Of a stretch of 64,000 nucleotides of DNA, positions 9,636 to 18,731 are shown one piece after another (within the stretch, counting starts at the first letter, position 1; each line of letters opens with the position of its first letter). This DNA is from Halopseudomonas sabulinigri (GTDB taxonomy: Bacteria > Pseudomonadota > Gammaproteobacteria > Pseudomonadales > Pseudomonadaceae), in contig NZ_LT629763.1 in NCBI RefSeq assembly GCF_900105255.1, positions 3,015,001 to 3,079,000 on the forward strand, written 5' to 3'. The position numbers and the translations under genes are program-made. Below the pieces are notes generated by a model that was given only the letters and a program-made list of their open reading frames with translations, made no database searches and was not told the origin of the DNA.

Positions 9636-9667
9636 AAGGCAGATATGCGAATATCTGCCTTTTATTT
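9636..9667 (+). terminator. Terminator/attenuator between tRNA-Thr and tufA
   Basis: An 11-bp perfect stem (AAGGCAGATAT / ATATCTGCCTT) with a GCGA loop is followed by TTATTTAAT. It lies between the tRNA cluster and tufA, with no clear promoter between it and tufA. It is therefore more likely a partial terminator or tRNA 3'-processing structure than an absolute stop. Confidence 0.75.
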
Positions 9668-9715
9668 AATGGTCGCGTGACACGCGCATTGCTCTCACGA
9701 ATAGGGGATCTCTCG

Positions 9716-10909
9716 ATGGCTAAAGAGAAGTTCGAACGTAGCAAACCGCACCTGAACGTAGGCACCATTGGTCACGTTGACCATGGTAAAACTACTCTGA
9801 CAGCTGCATTGACCCGTGTTTGCGCCGAAGTATACGGTGGCTCCGCTCGCGCTTTCGACCAGATCGATAACGCGCCGGAAGAGAAGGCACGTGGCATCAC
9901 CATCAACACCTCGCACGTAGAGTACGATTCTCCGACTCGTCACTACGCGCACGTTGACTGCCCTGGTCACGCTGACTATGTGAAGAACATGATCACCGGT
10001 GCTGCGCAGATGGATGGTGCAATCCTGGTTTGTTCCGCTGCTGACGGCCCGATGCCGCAGACTCGCGAGCACATCCTGCTGTCTCGTCAGGTTGGCGTTC
10101 CTTACATCGTCGTGTTCCTGAACAAGGCTGACATGGTCGATGACGAAGAGCTGCTGGAGCTGGTCGAGATGGAAGTGCGCGATCTGCTGAGCGCATACGA
10201 TTTTCCTGGCGACGACACGCCTATCGTTATCGGTTCTGCACTGATGGCGCTGGAAGGCAAAGACGACAACGAAATCGGCACCACTGCGGTCAAGAAGCTG
10301 GTTGAGACTCTGGATTCCTATATTCCTGAGCCTGAGCGTGCGATTGACAAGCCGTTCCTGATGCCGATCGAAGACGTATTCTCCATCTCTGGTCGCGGTA
10401 CTGTTGTGACTGGTCGTGTAGAGCGCGGCATCGTCAAGGTGGGTGAGGAAGTTGAGATCGTTGGTATCAAGGCCACTGTCAAGACTACCTGTACTGGCGT
10501 TGAAATGTTCCGCAAGCTGCTGGACGAAGGTCGTGCCGGTGAGAACGTTGGTGTTCTGCTGCGTGGTACCAAGCGTGAAGACGTAGAGCGTGGTCAGGTT
10601 CTGGCCAAGCCGGGTACTATCAATCCGCACACCAAGTTTGAAGCTGAAGTGTACGTGCTGGGCAAGGATGAAGGCGGTCGTCACACTCCGTTCTTCAAAG
10701 GCTATCGTCCTCAGTTCTACTTCCGTACCACTGACGTTACCGGTTCCTGCGAACTGCCGGAAGGTATCGAAATGGTAATGCCTGGCGATAACGTCAAGCT
10801 GGACGTCACTCTGATCGCGCCGATCGCGATGGAAGACGGTCTGCGCTTTGCGATTCGTGAAGGCGGCCGCACCGTTGGTGCCGGCGTTGTTGCCAAGATC
10901 ATCGAATAA
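9716..10909 (+). CDS. tufA: Elongation factor Tu (copy 1)
   Basis: The 397-aa GTPase carries aminoacyl-tRNA to the ribosomal A site. The P-loop GHVDHGKT (19-26), DCPGH and NKAD motifs are present, followed by beta-barrel domains 2 and 3. The start is the ATG at 9716, since [15 protein letters not shown] is the conserved N-terminus; an in-frame ATG at 9677 would add 13 unconserved residues. It is downstream of three tRNAs, as tufB is in E. coli. It encodes a protein identical to the second copy at 26171-27364, with which it shares nearly identical DNA. Confidence 0.98.
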   Translation: MAKEKFERSKPHLNVGTIGHVDHGKTTLTAALTRVCAEVYGGSARAFDQIDNAPEEKARGITINTSHVEYDSPTRHYAHVDCPGHADYVKNMITGAAQMDGAILVCSAADGPMPQTREHILLSRQVGVPYIVVFLNKADMVDDEELLELVEMEVRDLLSAYDFPGDDTPIVIGSALMALEGKDDNEIGTTAVKKLVETLDSYIPEPERAIDKPFLMPIEDVFSISGRGTVVTGRVERGIVKVGEEVEIVGIKATVKTTCTGVEMFRKLLDEGRAGENVGVLLRGTKREDVERGQVLAKPGTINPHTKFEAEVYVLGKDEGGRHTPFFKGYRPQFYFRTTDVTGSCELPEGIEMVMPGDNVKLDVTLIAPIAMEDGLRFAIREGGRTVGAGVVAKIIE

Positions 10910-10929
10910 CTTCGCATTGATCTTGAACT

Positions 10930-10957
10930 GTCGAGCCGGTATCATTGCCGGCTCGAC
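10930..10957 (+). other. Perfect hairpin between tufA and tRNA-Trp
   Basis: A 10-bp perfect stem GTCGAGCCGG/CCGGCTCGAC encloses an 8-nt loop 20 nt after tufA. No T-tract follows, so it is probably an RNA 3'-end stabiliser or processing site rather than a classical terminator. Confidence 0.6.
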
Positions 10958-10966
10958 TGCGATTAC

Positions 10967-11042
10967 AGGCCAGTAGCTCAATTGGCAGAGCGGCGGTCTC
11001 CAAAACCGCAGGTTGGGGGTTCGATTCCCTCCTGGCCTGCCA
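10967..11042 (+). tRNA. tRNA-Trp (CCA)
   Basis: This 76-nt tRNA has the acceptor stem AGGCCAG/CTGGCCT, anticodon CCA at 11000-11002, a GGTTCGATTCC T-arm and an encoded 3' CCA. It sits 38 nt before secE, the usual trpT-secE-nusG arrangement. Confidence 0.97.
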
Positions 11043-11080
11043 GATTTATATCTGGCTTCCAAAACAGGATTTAATGATTC

Positions 11081-11449
11081 ATGAGCACTAAGGCAGAGCT
11101 TAACGATAACCGCTTCGACGTAGTTAAGTGGGTTGTTGTGGCTTTACTGGTTTCCGTCGGTGTATTCGGGGACTCCTACTTTTCTGCCGAGCCTGTTTTG
11201 TACCGCGCCGTTGCATTGGTTGTGCTGGGTCTTGTGGCGGGCTTTGTTGCCCTGCAGACCAGTAAAGGCAAGGCATTTTGGGCGTTGTTGAAAGAAGCGC
11301 GTATCGAAATACGCAAAGTAGTATGGCCGACCCGGCCCGAAACCATTCAGACGACCATGATTGTGGTTGCGGTGGTTTTGGTTATGGCCCTGATTTTGTG
11401 GGGGCTGGATACGTTTCTGGGTTGGATTATTTCTCAGTTCATTGGTTAA
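11081..11449 (+). CDS. secE: Preprotein translocase subunit SecE
   Basis: This 122-aa inner-membrane subunit of SecYEG has the three-helix form typical of gammaproteobacteria: two N-terminal helices (~15-60) and the essential C-terminal helix (~93-115). The conserved amphipathic segment EARIEIRKVVWPTRPETIQT is at ~70-89. It clamps SecY, which is encoded at 36612-37940. It lies 9 nt before nusG. Confidence 0.95.
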   Translation: MSTKAELNDNRFDVVKWVVVALLVSVGVFGDSYFSAEPVLYRAVALVVLGLVAGFVALQTSKGKAFWALLKEARIEIRKVVWPTRPETIQTTMIVVAVVLVMALILWGLDTFLGWIISQFIG

Positions 11450-11458
11450 GGGTGCTCC

Positions 11459-11992
11459 GTGTCTAAGCGATGGTACGTAGTGCATGCCTATTCGGGCTTC
11501 GAAAAGCATGTTATGCGCTCTCTGCATGAGCGCGTCAAGCTGGCCGGAATGGAAGACCAATTCGGCGAGATCCTGGTTCCCACCGAAGAAGTGGTGGAAA
11601 TGCGCAACGGCCAGAAGCGCAAGAGTGAGCGTAAGTTTTTCCCCGGCTATGTTCTTGTTCAAATGGAAATGAACGAAGGTACCTGGCACTTGGTGAAAGA
11701 CACTACTCGTGTGCTCGGGTTTATTGGTGGTACTGCCGATAAGCCAGCGCCTATCACCGACAAAGAGGCCGAGGCCATTCTTCGTCGCGTGGCTGATGGT
11801 ACCGACAAGCCCAAGCCCAAGACGCTGTTTGAGCCGGGCGAGGTTGTTCGCGTTACCGATGGCCCGTTTGCAGACTTCAACGGTGTAGTTGAAGAGGTTA
11901 ACTACGAGAAGAGCCGGGTTCAGGTGGCTGTTCTCATTTTTGGACGCCCCACTCCTGTGGAGCTCGAGTTCGGTCAGGTCGAAAAGGGCTGA
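11459..11992 (+). CDS. nusG: Transcription termination/antitermination protein NusG
   Basis: The 177-aa protein has an N-terminal NGN domain that binds the RNA polymerase clamp ([18 protein letters not shown] onward). A C-terminal KOW domain (~125-177, [18 protein letters not shown]) binds Rho or ribosomal protein S10. The start is a GTG, supported by the conserved N-terminus. It couples transcription to translation and supports Rho termination. It is in an operon with secE and is followed by an intrinsic terminator. Confidence 0.96.
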   Translation: MSKRWYVVHAYSGFEKHVMRSLHERVKLAGMEDQFGEILVPTEEVVEMRNGQKRKSERKFFPGYVLVQMEMNEGTWHLVKDTTRVLGFIGGTADKPAPITDKEAEAILRRVADGTDKPKPKTLFEPGEVVRVTDGPFADFNGVVEEVNYEKSRVQVAVLIFGRPTPVELEFGQVEKG

Positions 11993-12009
11993 ATTCAATC
12001 AATCCCCTG

Positions 12010-12046
12010 AACCCTGCAATGCCTTGGCGCAATGCGGGGTTTTGTT
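12010..12046 (+). terminator. Terminator after nusG
   Basis: The stem AACCCTGCA/TGCGGGGTT (one G-U pair) has an inner GCC/GGC helix and is followed by TTTTGTTG. It separates secE-nusG from rplKA. Confidence 0.75.
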
Positions 12047-12110
12047 GTCAGTTGGGGAATGTTTCTAAAACGGGAAGCCGCAAGGCGCTATCACCCTTCG
12101 GAGAAAGACA

Positions 12111-12542
12111 ATGGCAAAGAAGATTCAGGCTTATATCAAGCTGCAAGTCAAGGCCGGTCAGGCTAACCCAAGTCCGCCGGTAGGTCCGGCCCTGGGTCAG
12201 CACGGTGTGAATATCATGGAATTCTGCAAGGCGTTCAACGCCAAGACCCAGGGCGCTGAGCCCGGTCTGCCGACTCCTGTGATTATCACTGTATACAGCG
12301 ACCGCAGCTTTACTTTTGAAACCAAGAGCACACCCGCTGCCGTACTGCTGAAGAAGGCCGCTGGTCTGAAGAGTGGCTCGCCGCGTCCCAATAGCCAGAA
12401 AGTGGGTACTGTTACCCGCGCTCAGCTCGAAGAGATCGTTAATGCCAAGCAGGCTGATCTGACCGCTGCTGATATGGAAGCTGCACTGCGCACCATCGCT
12501 GGTTCTGCGCGCAGCATGGGCCTTAACGTGGAGGGTGTGTAA
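12111..12542 (+). CDS. rplK: 50S ribosomal protein L11
   Basis: The 143-aa protein has the conserved proline-rich start [20 protein letters not shown] and [18 protein letters not shown] (~21-40). It binds the GTPase-associated region of 23S rRNA, and its N-terminal domain contacts EF-G and RelA. The stop codon abuts the rplA start with no gap. In E. coli L1 represses this bicistronic message by binding the leader; the 64 nt between the terminator and the start codon could hold such a site, but I cannot define it. Confidence 0.97.
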   Translation: MAKKIQAYIKLQVKAGQANPSPPVGPALGQHGVNIMEFCKAFNAKTQGAEPGLPTPVIITVYSDRSFTFETKSTPAAVLLKKAAGLKSGSPRPNSQKVGTVTRAQLEEIVNAKQADLTAADMEAALRTIAGSARSMGLNVEGV

Positions 12543-13238
12543 ATGGCTAAGCTGACCAAGCGTCAAAAGGCAATCAACGAGAAGGTCCAGGCCAACAAGG
12601 CTTATGGCTTCGAAGATGCTGCTGCTGTGCTGGCTGAAGTGTCCAACGTGAAGTTTGTTGAGTCCTTCGACGTTGCGGTGAACCTGGGTGTTGATCCGCG
12701 TAAGTCTGACCAGGTTGTGCGTGGCGCGACTTTGCTGCCGCACGGTACTGGCAAAACTGTCCGCGTTGCTGTGTTTACTCAGGGCGCCAACGCTGAAGCT
12801 GCTCTGGCTGCCGGCGCTGATAAAGTGGGTATGGACGATCTGGCTGCCGAAATGAAAGCCGGCGATCTGAACTACGACGTTGTTATCGCATCACCCGATG
12901 CCATGCGCGTGGTGGGTCAGTTGGGTCAGGTTCTGGGTCCTCGCGGCCTGATGCCGAACCCCAAGGTTGGTACCGTTTCTGCTGACGTGGGTACTGCCGT
13001 CAAGAACGCCAAAGCCGGCCAGGTTCGCTACCGTACTGACAAGAACGGCATCATCCATTGCTCTGTGGGCAAGGTTGGTTTTGATGCGGTCAAGCTGAAA
13101 GAAAACGTTGAAGCGTTGCTGGCTGACCTGAAAAAGGCCAAGCCATCCACTTCCAAGGGCGTTTACCTGAAGCGTGTCACCCTGAGCACCACTATGGGTC
13201 CGGGCGTGCAGATCGATCAGGCTTCCCTGAACGTGTGA
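12543..13238 (+). CDS. rplA: 50S ribosomal protein L1
   Basis: The 231-aa protein forms the L1 stalk that moves with E-site tRNA. Conserved features are [34 protein letters not shown] (~136-149) and the C-terminal [15 protein letters not shown]. It begins directly after the rplK stop codon, so translation is coupled. In E. coli it is the repressor of its own operon. Confidence 0.97.
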   Translation: MAKLTKRQKAINEKVQANKAYGFEDAAAVLAEVSNVKFVESFDVAVNLGVDPRKSDQVVRGATLLPHGTGKTVRVAVFTQGANAEAALAAGADKVGMDDLAAEMKAGDLNYDVVIASPDAMRVVGQLGQVLGPRGLMPNPKVGTVSADVGTAVKNAKAGQVRYRTDKNGIIHCSVGKVGFDAVKLKENVEALLADLKKAKPSTSKGVYLKRVTLSTTMGPGVQIDQASLNV

Positions 13239-13279
13239 TCTATCGGCGCAGCACTTTGGTGTTGCGCCAACTTATTGGG

Positions 13280-13420
13280 GTCCCTGCGTGCGGGGGCTGT
13301 CCAAGACCGTAGGCGGCGCAAGCCTTAAACAAGCAAGCCTACGCAGATGGTGCTCCCGATTCAGTGCAGGCTGGATCAGACACCAAAACACACTGTCCGT
13401 TAGGGCAGTTAATGGTAAAT
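13280..13420 (+). promoter_or_regulatory. L10 (rplJL) leader RNA
   Basis: The 197-nt gap before rplJ contains complementary arms such as GTAGGC (about 13309-13314) and GCCTAC (13336-13341). It also has the AAGACCG and purine-rich elements seen in gammaproteobacterial L10 leaders. In that family the L10-(L12)4 complex binds the leader and represses translation of rplJL. Position and partial structure support the call; the exact boundaries are approximate. Confidence 0.6.
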
Positions 13421-13435
13421 CCAGGAGTAAAACCC

Positions 13436-13936
13436 GTGGCAATTAAGCTCGAAGACAAAAAGGCCATCGTCGCTGAAGTCAACGAAGCTGCCAAAGGTGC
13501 GCTGTCTGCTGTTGTGGCTGATGCCCGCGGCGTAAGCGTTGCTGCTATGACTGGTCTCCGCAAAGAAGCTCGCGAAGCTGGCGTTTACGTACGCGTTGTA
13601 CGTAACACTCTGCTGCGTCGGGCCATTGAAGGCACTGATTACACTTGCCTGAATGAAACCTTTGTCGGTCCTACCCTGATCGCATTCTCCAACGAACATC
13701 CGGGCGCTGCTGCTCGTCTGTTCAAAGAGTTCGCCAAGGGCCAGGACAAGTTCGAGATCAAGGCAGCTGCGTTTGAAGGCAACTTCCTTGCAGCAAGTGA
13801 AATCGACAAGCTGGCATCTTTGCCGACCTACGACGAGGCCATCAGCCAGCTGATGAGCGTTATCCAGGGCGCAACCAGCAAGTTCGTTCGTACTTTGGCC
13901 GCTGTCCGCGATCAGAAGGAAGCCGAAGCTGCCTGA
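13436..13936 (+). CDS. rplJ: 50S ribosomal protein L10
   Basis: The 166-aa protein anchors L7/L12 dimers on the ribosomal stalk. The start is the GTG at 13436, 8 nt after AGGAG (13423-13427), giving the conserved N-terminus [20 protein letters not shown]. The frame stays open upstream to 13364, but that part is leader RNA. The C-terminal helix (~130-166) binds L12. It lies 76 nt before rplL and is probably autoregulated through the leader. Confidence 0.96.
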   Translation: MAIKLEDKKAIVAEVNEAAKGALSAVVADARGVSVAAMTGLRKEAREAGVYVRVVRNTLLRRAIEGTDYTCLNETFVGPTLIAFSNEHPGAAARLFKEFAKGQDKFEIKAAAFEGNFLAASEIDKLASLPTYDEAISQLMSVIQGATSKFVRTLAAVRDQKEAEAA

Positions 13937-14012
13937 TAGGCGCCTCGCTTGCTTTTAACGCTTTTAATGTTTTGACGGCCTCAGCCGTCCCCCAATACAG
14001 GAATTTAGAGTC

Positions 14013-14381
14013 ATGGCTCTGACCAACGAAGATATCATCAACGCCGTATCCGAAATGTCCGTTATGCAGGTTGTAGAACTGATCTCCGCTATGGAAGAGA
14101 AGTTCGGTGTATCTGCTGCTGCTGCTGTTGCTGCTGGCCCGGCTGCTGGCCCGGCTGCTGCTGAAGAGCAGACCGAGTTCGACATCGTTCTGACTGAAAC
14201 TGGCGACAAGAAAGTTAACGTCATCAAGGCTGTTCGCGAACTGACAGGCCTGGGCCTGAAAGAAGCCAAAGCTCTGGTTGACGGCGCTCCTGGCACCATC
14301 AAGGAAGGCGCTTCCAAGGAAGAGGCCGAAGCTGCCAAGAAGACTCTGGAAGAAGCTGGCGCCAAGGTCGAGCTCAAGTAA
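14013..14381 (+). CDS. rplL: 50S ribosomal protein L7/L12
   Basis: The 122-aa acidic stalk protein recruits translational GTPases. It has an N-terminal dimerisation domain (~1-33), an Ala/Gly/Pro hinge (~34-52) and a C-terminal factor-binding domain ([20 protein letters not shown] onward). The hinge is encoded by a 12-bp tandem repeat (14130-14153). High expression is expected, and an attenuator downstream reduces read-through into rpoB. Confidence 0.97.
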   Translation: MALTNEDIINAVSEMSVMQVVELISAMEEKFGVSAAAAVAAGPAAGPAAAEEQTEFDIVLTETGDKKVNVIKAVRELTGLGLKEAKALVDGAPGTIKEGASKEEAEAAKKTLEEAGAKVELK

Positions 14382-14429
14382 GCTCGCCCGACCTTGCGTC
14401 GACAATCTGATTTCAACGGTCAGATTGAT

Positions 14430-14460
14430 GGCTGGTGGCCTGTGTGCCACCGGCCTTTTT
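14430..14460 (+). terminator. rplL-rpoB attenuator/terminator
   Basis: A 10-bp stem GGCTGGTGGC/GCCACCGGCC (one G-U pair) is followed by TTTTT. It lies 48 nt after rplL and 137 nt before rpoB. In E. coli a partial terminator at this site sets the L12 to RNA polymerase ratio; the same role is inferred here. A smaller hairpin (CCCGCCG/CGGCGGG, 14470-14486) follows. Confidence 0.8.
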
Positions 14461-14596
14461 CCGTTGTATCCCGCCGTGTCGGCGGGCGACGGTAGCACTC
14501 AAGCGAGTGGGCAAGACTTAGGGCTTGCACGCATTTTCAGGTTTTCCCGCGCAGCGGGGAAGCCAATCAAGCAGGTGACCAAGCTGGGGAACGCTG

Positions 14597-17500
14597 ATGG
14601 CTTACTCATATACTGAGAAAAAACGTATCCGCAAGGACTTTGGCAAACTGCCGCATGTGATGGATGTGCCCTATCTGCTGGCTATTCAGCTGGATTCCTA
14701 TCGGGAATTCCTGCAAGCCCAGTCAGAGAAAGGGCAGGTTCGTGATATCGGTCTGCACGCGGCCTTCAAATCTGTTTTCCCCATTATCAGCTATTCGGGT
14801 AATGCGGCTCTGGAATATGTCGGTTACCGCCTTGGCGATCCGGCGTTCGACGTCAAGGAATGTGTTCTGCGCGGGGTGACCTATGCGGTGCCGCTGCGCG
14901 TAAAAGTGCGCCTGATCATCTTTGATCGTGAGTCGTCCAACAAGGCGATCAAGGACATCAAGGAGCAGGAAGTCTACATGGGGGAAATCCCCCTGATGAC
15001 CGAGAACGGTACCTTCGTAATCAACGGTACCGAGCGCGTCATCGTGTCCCAGTTGCATCGTAGCCCTGGTGTGTTCTTTGACCACGATCGTGGCAAGACC
15101 CACAGCTCCGGCAAGCTGCTGTACTCGGCCCGCGTGATTCCTTACCGCGGCTCCTGGCTGGACTTCGAGTTCGATCCCAAGGATTGCGTATTCGTCCGTA
15201 TCGACCGTCGTCGCAAGCTGCCGGCGAGTGTGCTGCTGCGTGCGCTGGGCTACCAGACCGAAGAAATTCTCGATATTTTCTACGATACCAACGTGTTCGA
15301 AGTGCAGGGCGAGAGCCTTATGCTCGAACTGGTGCCGCAGCGCCTGCGTGGTGAGATCGCCACCTTTGACATCAAGGATGGCAAGGGCAAGGTTATCGTC
15401 GAGAAGGGTCGCCGTGTAACCGCACGTCATATCAGCCAGCTTGAAAAAGCCGGCATTACCAGCCTCGAAGTGCCGTTCGATTACATCATTGGCCGCACCA
15501 TTGCCAAGCCGATCGTGCATCCGGCCACTGGCGAGATTCTGGTTGAGTGCAACACTGAAGTGACTGCCGACCTGGTAGCGAAGCTGGCCAAAGCGCAGAT
15601 CGCTCGCCTGGAAACGCTGTACACCAACGACATCGACTGTGGTCCGTTCGTGTCCGATACCCTGCGTATCGACAACACTACTACCCAGCTCGAGGCCTTG
15701 GTTGAAATCTACCGCATGATGCGTCCTGGCGAGCCGCCAACCAAGGACGCAGCAGAAACCCTGTTCGCCAACCTGTTCTTCAGCAGTGACCGCTATGATC
15801 TGTCAGCCGTGGGTCGCATGAAGTTCAACCGTCGCATCGGTCGTGAAGAGATCGAAGGCGCGGGTGTGTTGAGCAAGGAAGACATCATCGAGGTGCTCAA
15901 GACCCTGGTTGATATCCGTAACGGCAAAGGCGTTGTGGATGACATCGATCACCTGGGTAACCGCCGTATCCGTTCGGTCGGTGAAATGGCCGAAAACCAG
16001 TTCCGTGTAGGTCTGGTGCGTGTTGAGCGCGCGGTCAAAGAGCGTCTGTCCATGGCTGAAAGCGAAGGCCTGATGCCGCAGGATCTGATCAACGCCAAGC
16101 CGGTTGCGGCGGCGGTGAAGGAGTTCTTCGGTTCCAGCCAGCTGTCCCAGTTTATGGACCAGAACAACCCGCTGTCCGAGATTACCCACAAGCGCCGTGT
16201 TTCCGCGCTTGGGCCGGGTGGTCTGACCCGTGAGCGTGCCGGCTTCGAAGTGCGTGACGTACACCCGACCCATTACGGTCGCGTTTGTCCTATCGAAACG
16301 CCGGAAGGTCCGAACATTGGTCTGATCAACTCGCTGGCTACCTATGCACGCACCAACCAGTACGGCTTCCTGGAAAGCCCGTACCGCCGGGTGAAGGATG
16401 CTCTGGTCACCGACGAAATCGTATTCCTGTCGGCTATTGAAGAAGCCGATCACGTGATTGCCCAGGCTAGCGCCAAGGTTGAAGATGGTCGCCTGACCGA
16501 CGATCTGGTAGCTGTGCGTCACATGAACGAATTTACCGTCAAGGCGCCGCAGGAAGTGACCTTGATGGACGTATCGCCGCGCCAGGTTGTTTCGGTCGCT
16601 GCGTCGTTGATTCCGTTCCTTGAGCACGATGACGCCAACCGTGCACTCATGGGCTCCAACATGCAGCGTCAGGCGGTTCCGACCTTGCGTGCCGAGAAGC
16701 CGCTGGTGGGTACCGGCATGGAGCGCAACGTTGCACGTGACTCCGGCGTCTGTGTCACTGCGCGCCGTGGCGGGGTGATCGACTCGGTTGATGCCAGCCG
16801 TATCGTGGTCCGTGTCAATGACGACGAAGTGGAAGCGGGCGAAGCGGGTGTCGATATCTACACCCTGACCAAATACACCCGTTCCAACCAGAACACCTGC
16901 ATTAACCAGCGTCCGCTGGTGAAGAAAGGCGACAAGGTTGCGGGCAAGGACATCCTGGCTGACGGCTCGTCCGTTGATATGGGTGAGTTGGCCCTGGGTC
17001 AGAACATGCGCGTCGCGTTCATGCCCTGGAATGGTTACAACTTCGAAGACTCCATTCTGGTCTCCGAGCGGGTGGTGCAGGAAGACCGTTTCACCACCAT
17101 TCACATCCAGGAACTGACCTGCGTATCCCGTGACACCAAGCTGGGGCCGGAGGAAATCACTTCCGACATCCCCAACGTCGGTGAAGCGGCGCTGGGCAAG
17201 CTGGATGAAGCGGGTATCGTTTACGTGGGTGCTGAAGTTGGCCCTGGCGACATTCTGGTCGGCAAGGTCACGCCCAAGGGCGAAACTCAGCTGACACCAG
17301 AAGAGAAGCTGCTGCGTGCGATCTTCGGTGAAAAGGCGTCTGACGTAAAAGACACCTCCCTGCGCGTGCCAACCGGCACCAAGGGTACCGTGATCGACGT
17401 GCAGGTGTTCATTCGTGACGGCGTTGAGCGCGACACGCGCGCCCTGGCCATCGAGAAAGAGCAGCTGGACGAGATTCGCAAGGACCTGCAGGAAGAGTTC

Positions 17501-18667
17501 CGTATCGTTGAAACCGCGACCTTCGAGCGTCTGGCGGCAGCCCTGGACGGCCAGACCGTCGAAGGCGGCGCTGGGCTGAAGAAGGGCACTGCGCTGAATG
17601 CCGACATTCTTGACGGTATCGAGCGTGGCCAGTGGTTCAAGCTGCGCATGAGCGAAGATGCGCTGAACGAGCAGCTGGAACGCGCCCAGTCCTATCTGGT
17701 TGACCGTCGCAAACTGCTCGACGAGAAGTTCGAAGACAAGAAGCGCAAGCTGCAGCAGGGCGATGACCTGGCGCCGGGCGTGCTGAAGATCGTCAAGGTT
17801 TACCTGGCTATCAAGCGCCGCATCCAGCCGGGCGACAAGATGGCCGGTCGTCACGGTAACAAGGGTGTTATCTCCGTGATCATGCCGATCGAAGACATGC
17901 CGCACGATGAGAACGGCACGCCGGTTGATATCGTCTTGAACCCGCTGGGCGTACCGTCGCGTATGAACGTGGGTCAGATTCTTGAGACGCACCTGGGTCT
18001 TGCGGCCAAGGGGTTGGGCGAGAAGATCAACCGCATGATGGAAGAGCAGCGCAAGATTGCCGAGCTGCGCAAGTTCCTTGATGAGGTCTACAACAAAGTA
18101 GGCGGCCGTCAGGAGAACCTGGACAGCCTGAGCGATCAGGAAGTCATCGAGCTGGCGAACAATCTGCGTAACGGTGTACCGATGGCGACAGCGGTATTTG
18201 ACGGCGCGGCAGAAACCGAGATCAAGCACATGCTGCGTCTCGCGGACTTGCCGGACAGTGGTCAGATGCGTCTGTGGGATGGCCGTACCGGCAACTGCTT
18301 CGACCGTCCGGTGACCGTTGGTTACATGTACATGCTCAAGCTGAACCACCTGGTTGACGACAAGATGCACGCACGTTCAACCGGTTCGTACAGCCTGGTT
18401 ACCCAGCAGCCGTTGGGTGGTAAGGCGCAGTTTGGTGGTCAGCGTTTCGGGGAGATGGAGGTCTGGGCACTGGAAGCCTATGGTGCCGCCTACACCCTGC
18501 AAGAAATGCTGACTGTGAAGTCGGACGACGTGAACGGCCGTACCAAGATGTACAAGAACATCGTGGATGGCGACCATCGGATGGAGGCGGGCATGCCCGA
18601 GTCCTTCAACGTATTGGTCAAGGAAATCCGTTCGCTCGGTATCGACATCGAACTGGAATCCGAATAA
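14597..18667 (+). CDS. rpoB: DNA-directed RNA polymerase subunit beta
   Basis: The 1356-aa catalytic subunit has the standard gammaproteobacterial length and start ([20 protein letters not shown]). The rifampicin pocket region is wild type in appearance ([20 protein letters not shown] at ~515-534). The conserved [13 protein letters not shown] (~1077-1089) and C-terminal [20 protein letters not shown] segments are present. It is co-transcribed with rpoC, separated by 64 nt holding a strong hairpin. Confidence 0.98.
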   Translation: MAYSYTEKKRIRKDFGKLPHVMDVPYLLAIQLDSYREFLQAQSEKGQVRDIGLHAAFKSVFPIISYSGNAALEYVGYRLGDPAFDVKECVLRGVTYAVPLRVKVRLIIFDRESSNKAIKDIKEQEVYMGEIPLMTENGTFVINGTERVIVSQLHRSPGVFFDHDRGKTHSSGKLLYSARVIPYRGSWLDFEFDPKDCVFVRIDRRRKLPASVLLRALGYQTEEILDIFYDTNVFEVQGESLMLELVPQRLRGEIATFDIKDGKGKVIVEKGRRVTARHISQLEKAGITSLEVPFDYIIGRTIAKPIVHPATGEILVECNTEVTADLVAKLAKAQIARLETLYTNDIDCGPFVSDTLRIDNTTTQLEALVEIYRMMRPGEPPTKDAAETLFANLFFSSDRYDLSAVGRMKFNRRIGREEIEGAGVLSKEDIIEVLKTLVDIRNGKGVVDDIDHLGNRRIRSVGEMAENQFRVGLVRVERAVKERLSMAESEGLMPQDLINAKPVAAAVKEFFGSSQLSQFMDQNNPLSEITHKRRVSALGPGGLTRERAGFEVRDVHPTHYGRVCPIETPEGPNIGLINSLATYARTNQYGFLESPYRRVKDALVTDEIVFLSAIEEADHVIAQASAKVEDGRLTDDLVAVRHMNEFTVKAPQEVTLMDVSPRQVVSVAASLIPFLEHDDANRALMGSNMQRQAVPTLRAEKPLVGTGMERNVARDSGVCVTARRGGVIDSVDASRIVVRVNDDEVEAGEAGVDIYTLTKYTRSNQNTCINQRPLVKKGDKVAGKDILADGSSVDMGELALGQNMRVAFMPWNGYNFEDSILVSERVVQEDRFTTIHIQELTCVSRDTKLGPEEITSDIPNVGEAALGKLDEAGIVYVGAEVGPGDILVGKVTPKGETQLTPEEKLLRAIFGEKASDVKDTSLRVPTGTKGTVIDVQVFIRDGVERDTRALAIEKEQLDEIRKDLQEEFRIVETATFERLAAALDGQTVEGGAGLKKGTALNADILDGIERGQWFKLRMSEDALNEQLERAQSYLVDRRKLLDEKFEDKKRKLQQGDDLAPGVLKIVKVYLAIKRRIQPGDKMAGRHGNKGVISVIMPIEDMPHDENGTPVDIVLNPLGVPSRMNVGQILETHLGLAAKGLGEKINRMMEEQRKIAELRKFLDEVYNKVGGRQENLDSLSDQEVIELANNLRNGVPMATAVFDGAAETEIKHMLRLADLPDSGQMRLWDGRTGNCFDRPVTVGYMYMLKLNHLVDDKMHARSTGSYSLVTQQPLGGKAQFGGQRFGEMEVWALEAYGAAYTLQEMLTVKSDDVNGRTKMYKNIVDGDHRMEAGMPESFNVLVKEIRSLGIDIELESE

Positions 18668-18682
18668 CCACCAACTGCCCAC

Positions 18683-18712
18683 GTCTCGGGCGGCGAGCGC
18701 CGCCCTTGAGAC
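18683..18712 (+). other. Strong hairpin between rpoB and rpoC
   Basis: A 12-bp bipartite stem (GTCTC + GGGCGGC paired with GCCGCCC + GAGAC, with a TT bulge) closes a GAGC loop. No T-tract follows. It may be an RNA-processing or stability element in the rpoBC message. Confidence 0.6.
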
Positions 18713-18731
18713 ACTGCGAGGAGTATAGGCC

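Noticed and set aside
15803-18370. A very long open frame (about 855 codons) on the minus strand opposite rpoB
   Set aside because: It runs antisense to a conserved rpoB reading frame. It results from strong codon bias of rpoB and lacks any recognisable domain or ribosome-binding site. A similar ~887-codon frame opposite rpoC (18741-21404) was rejected for the same reason.
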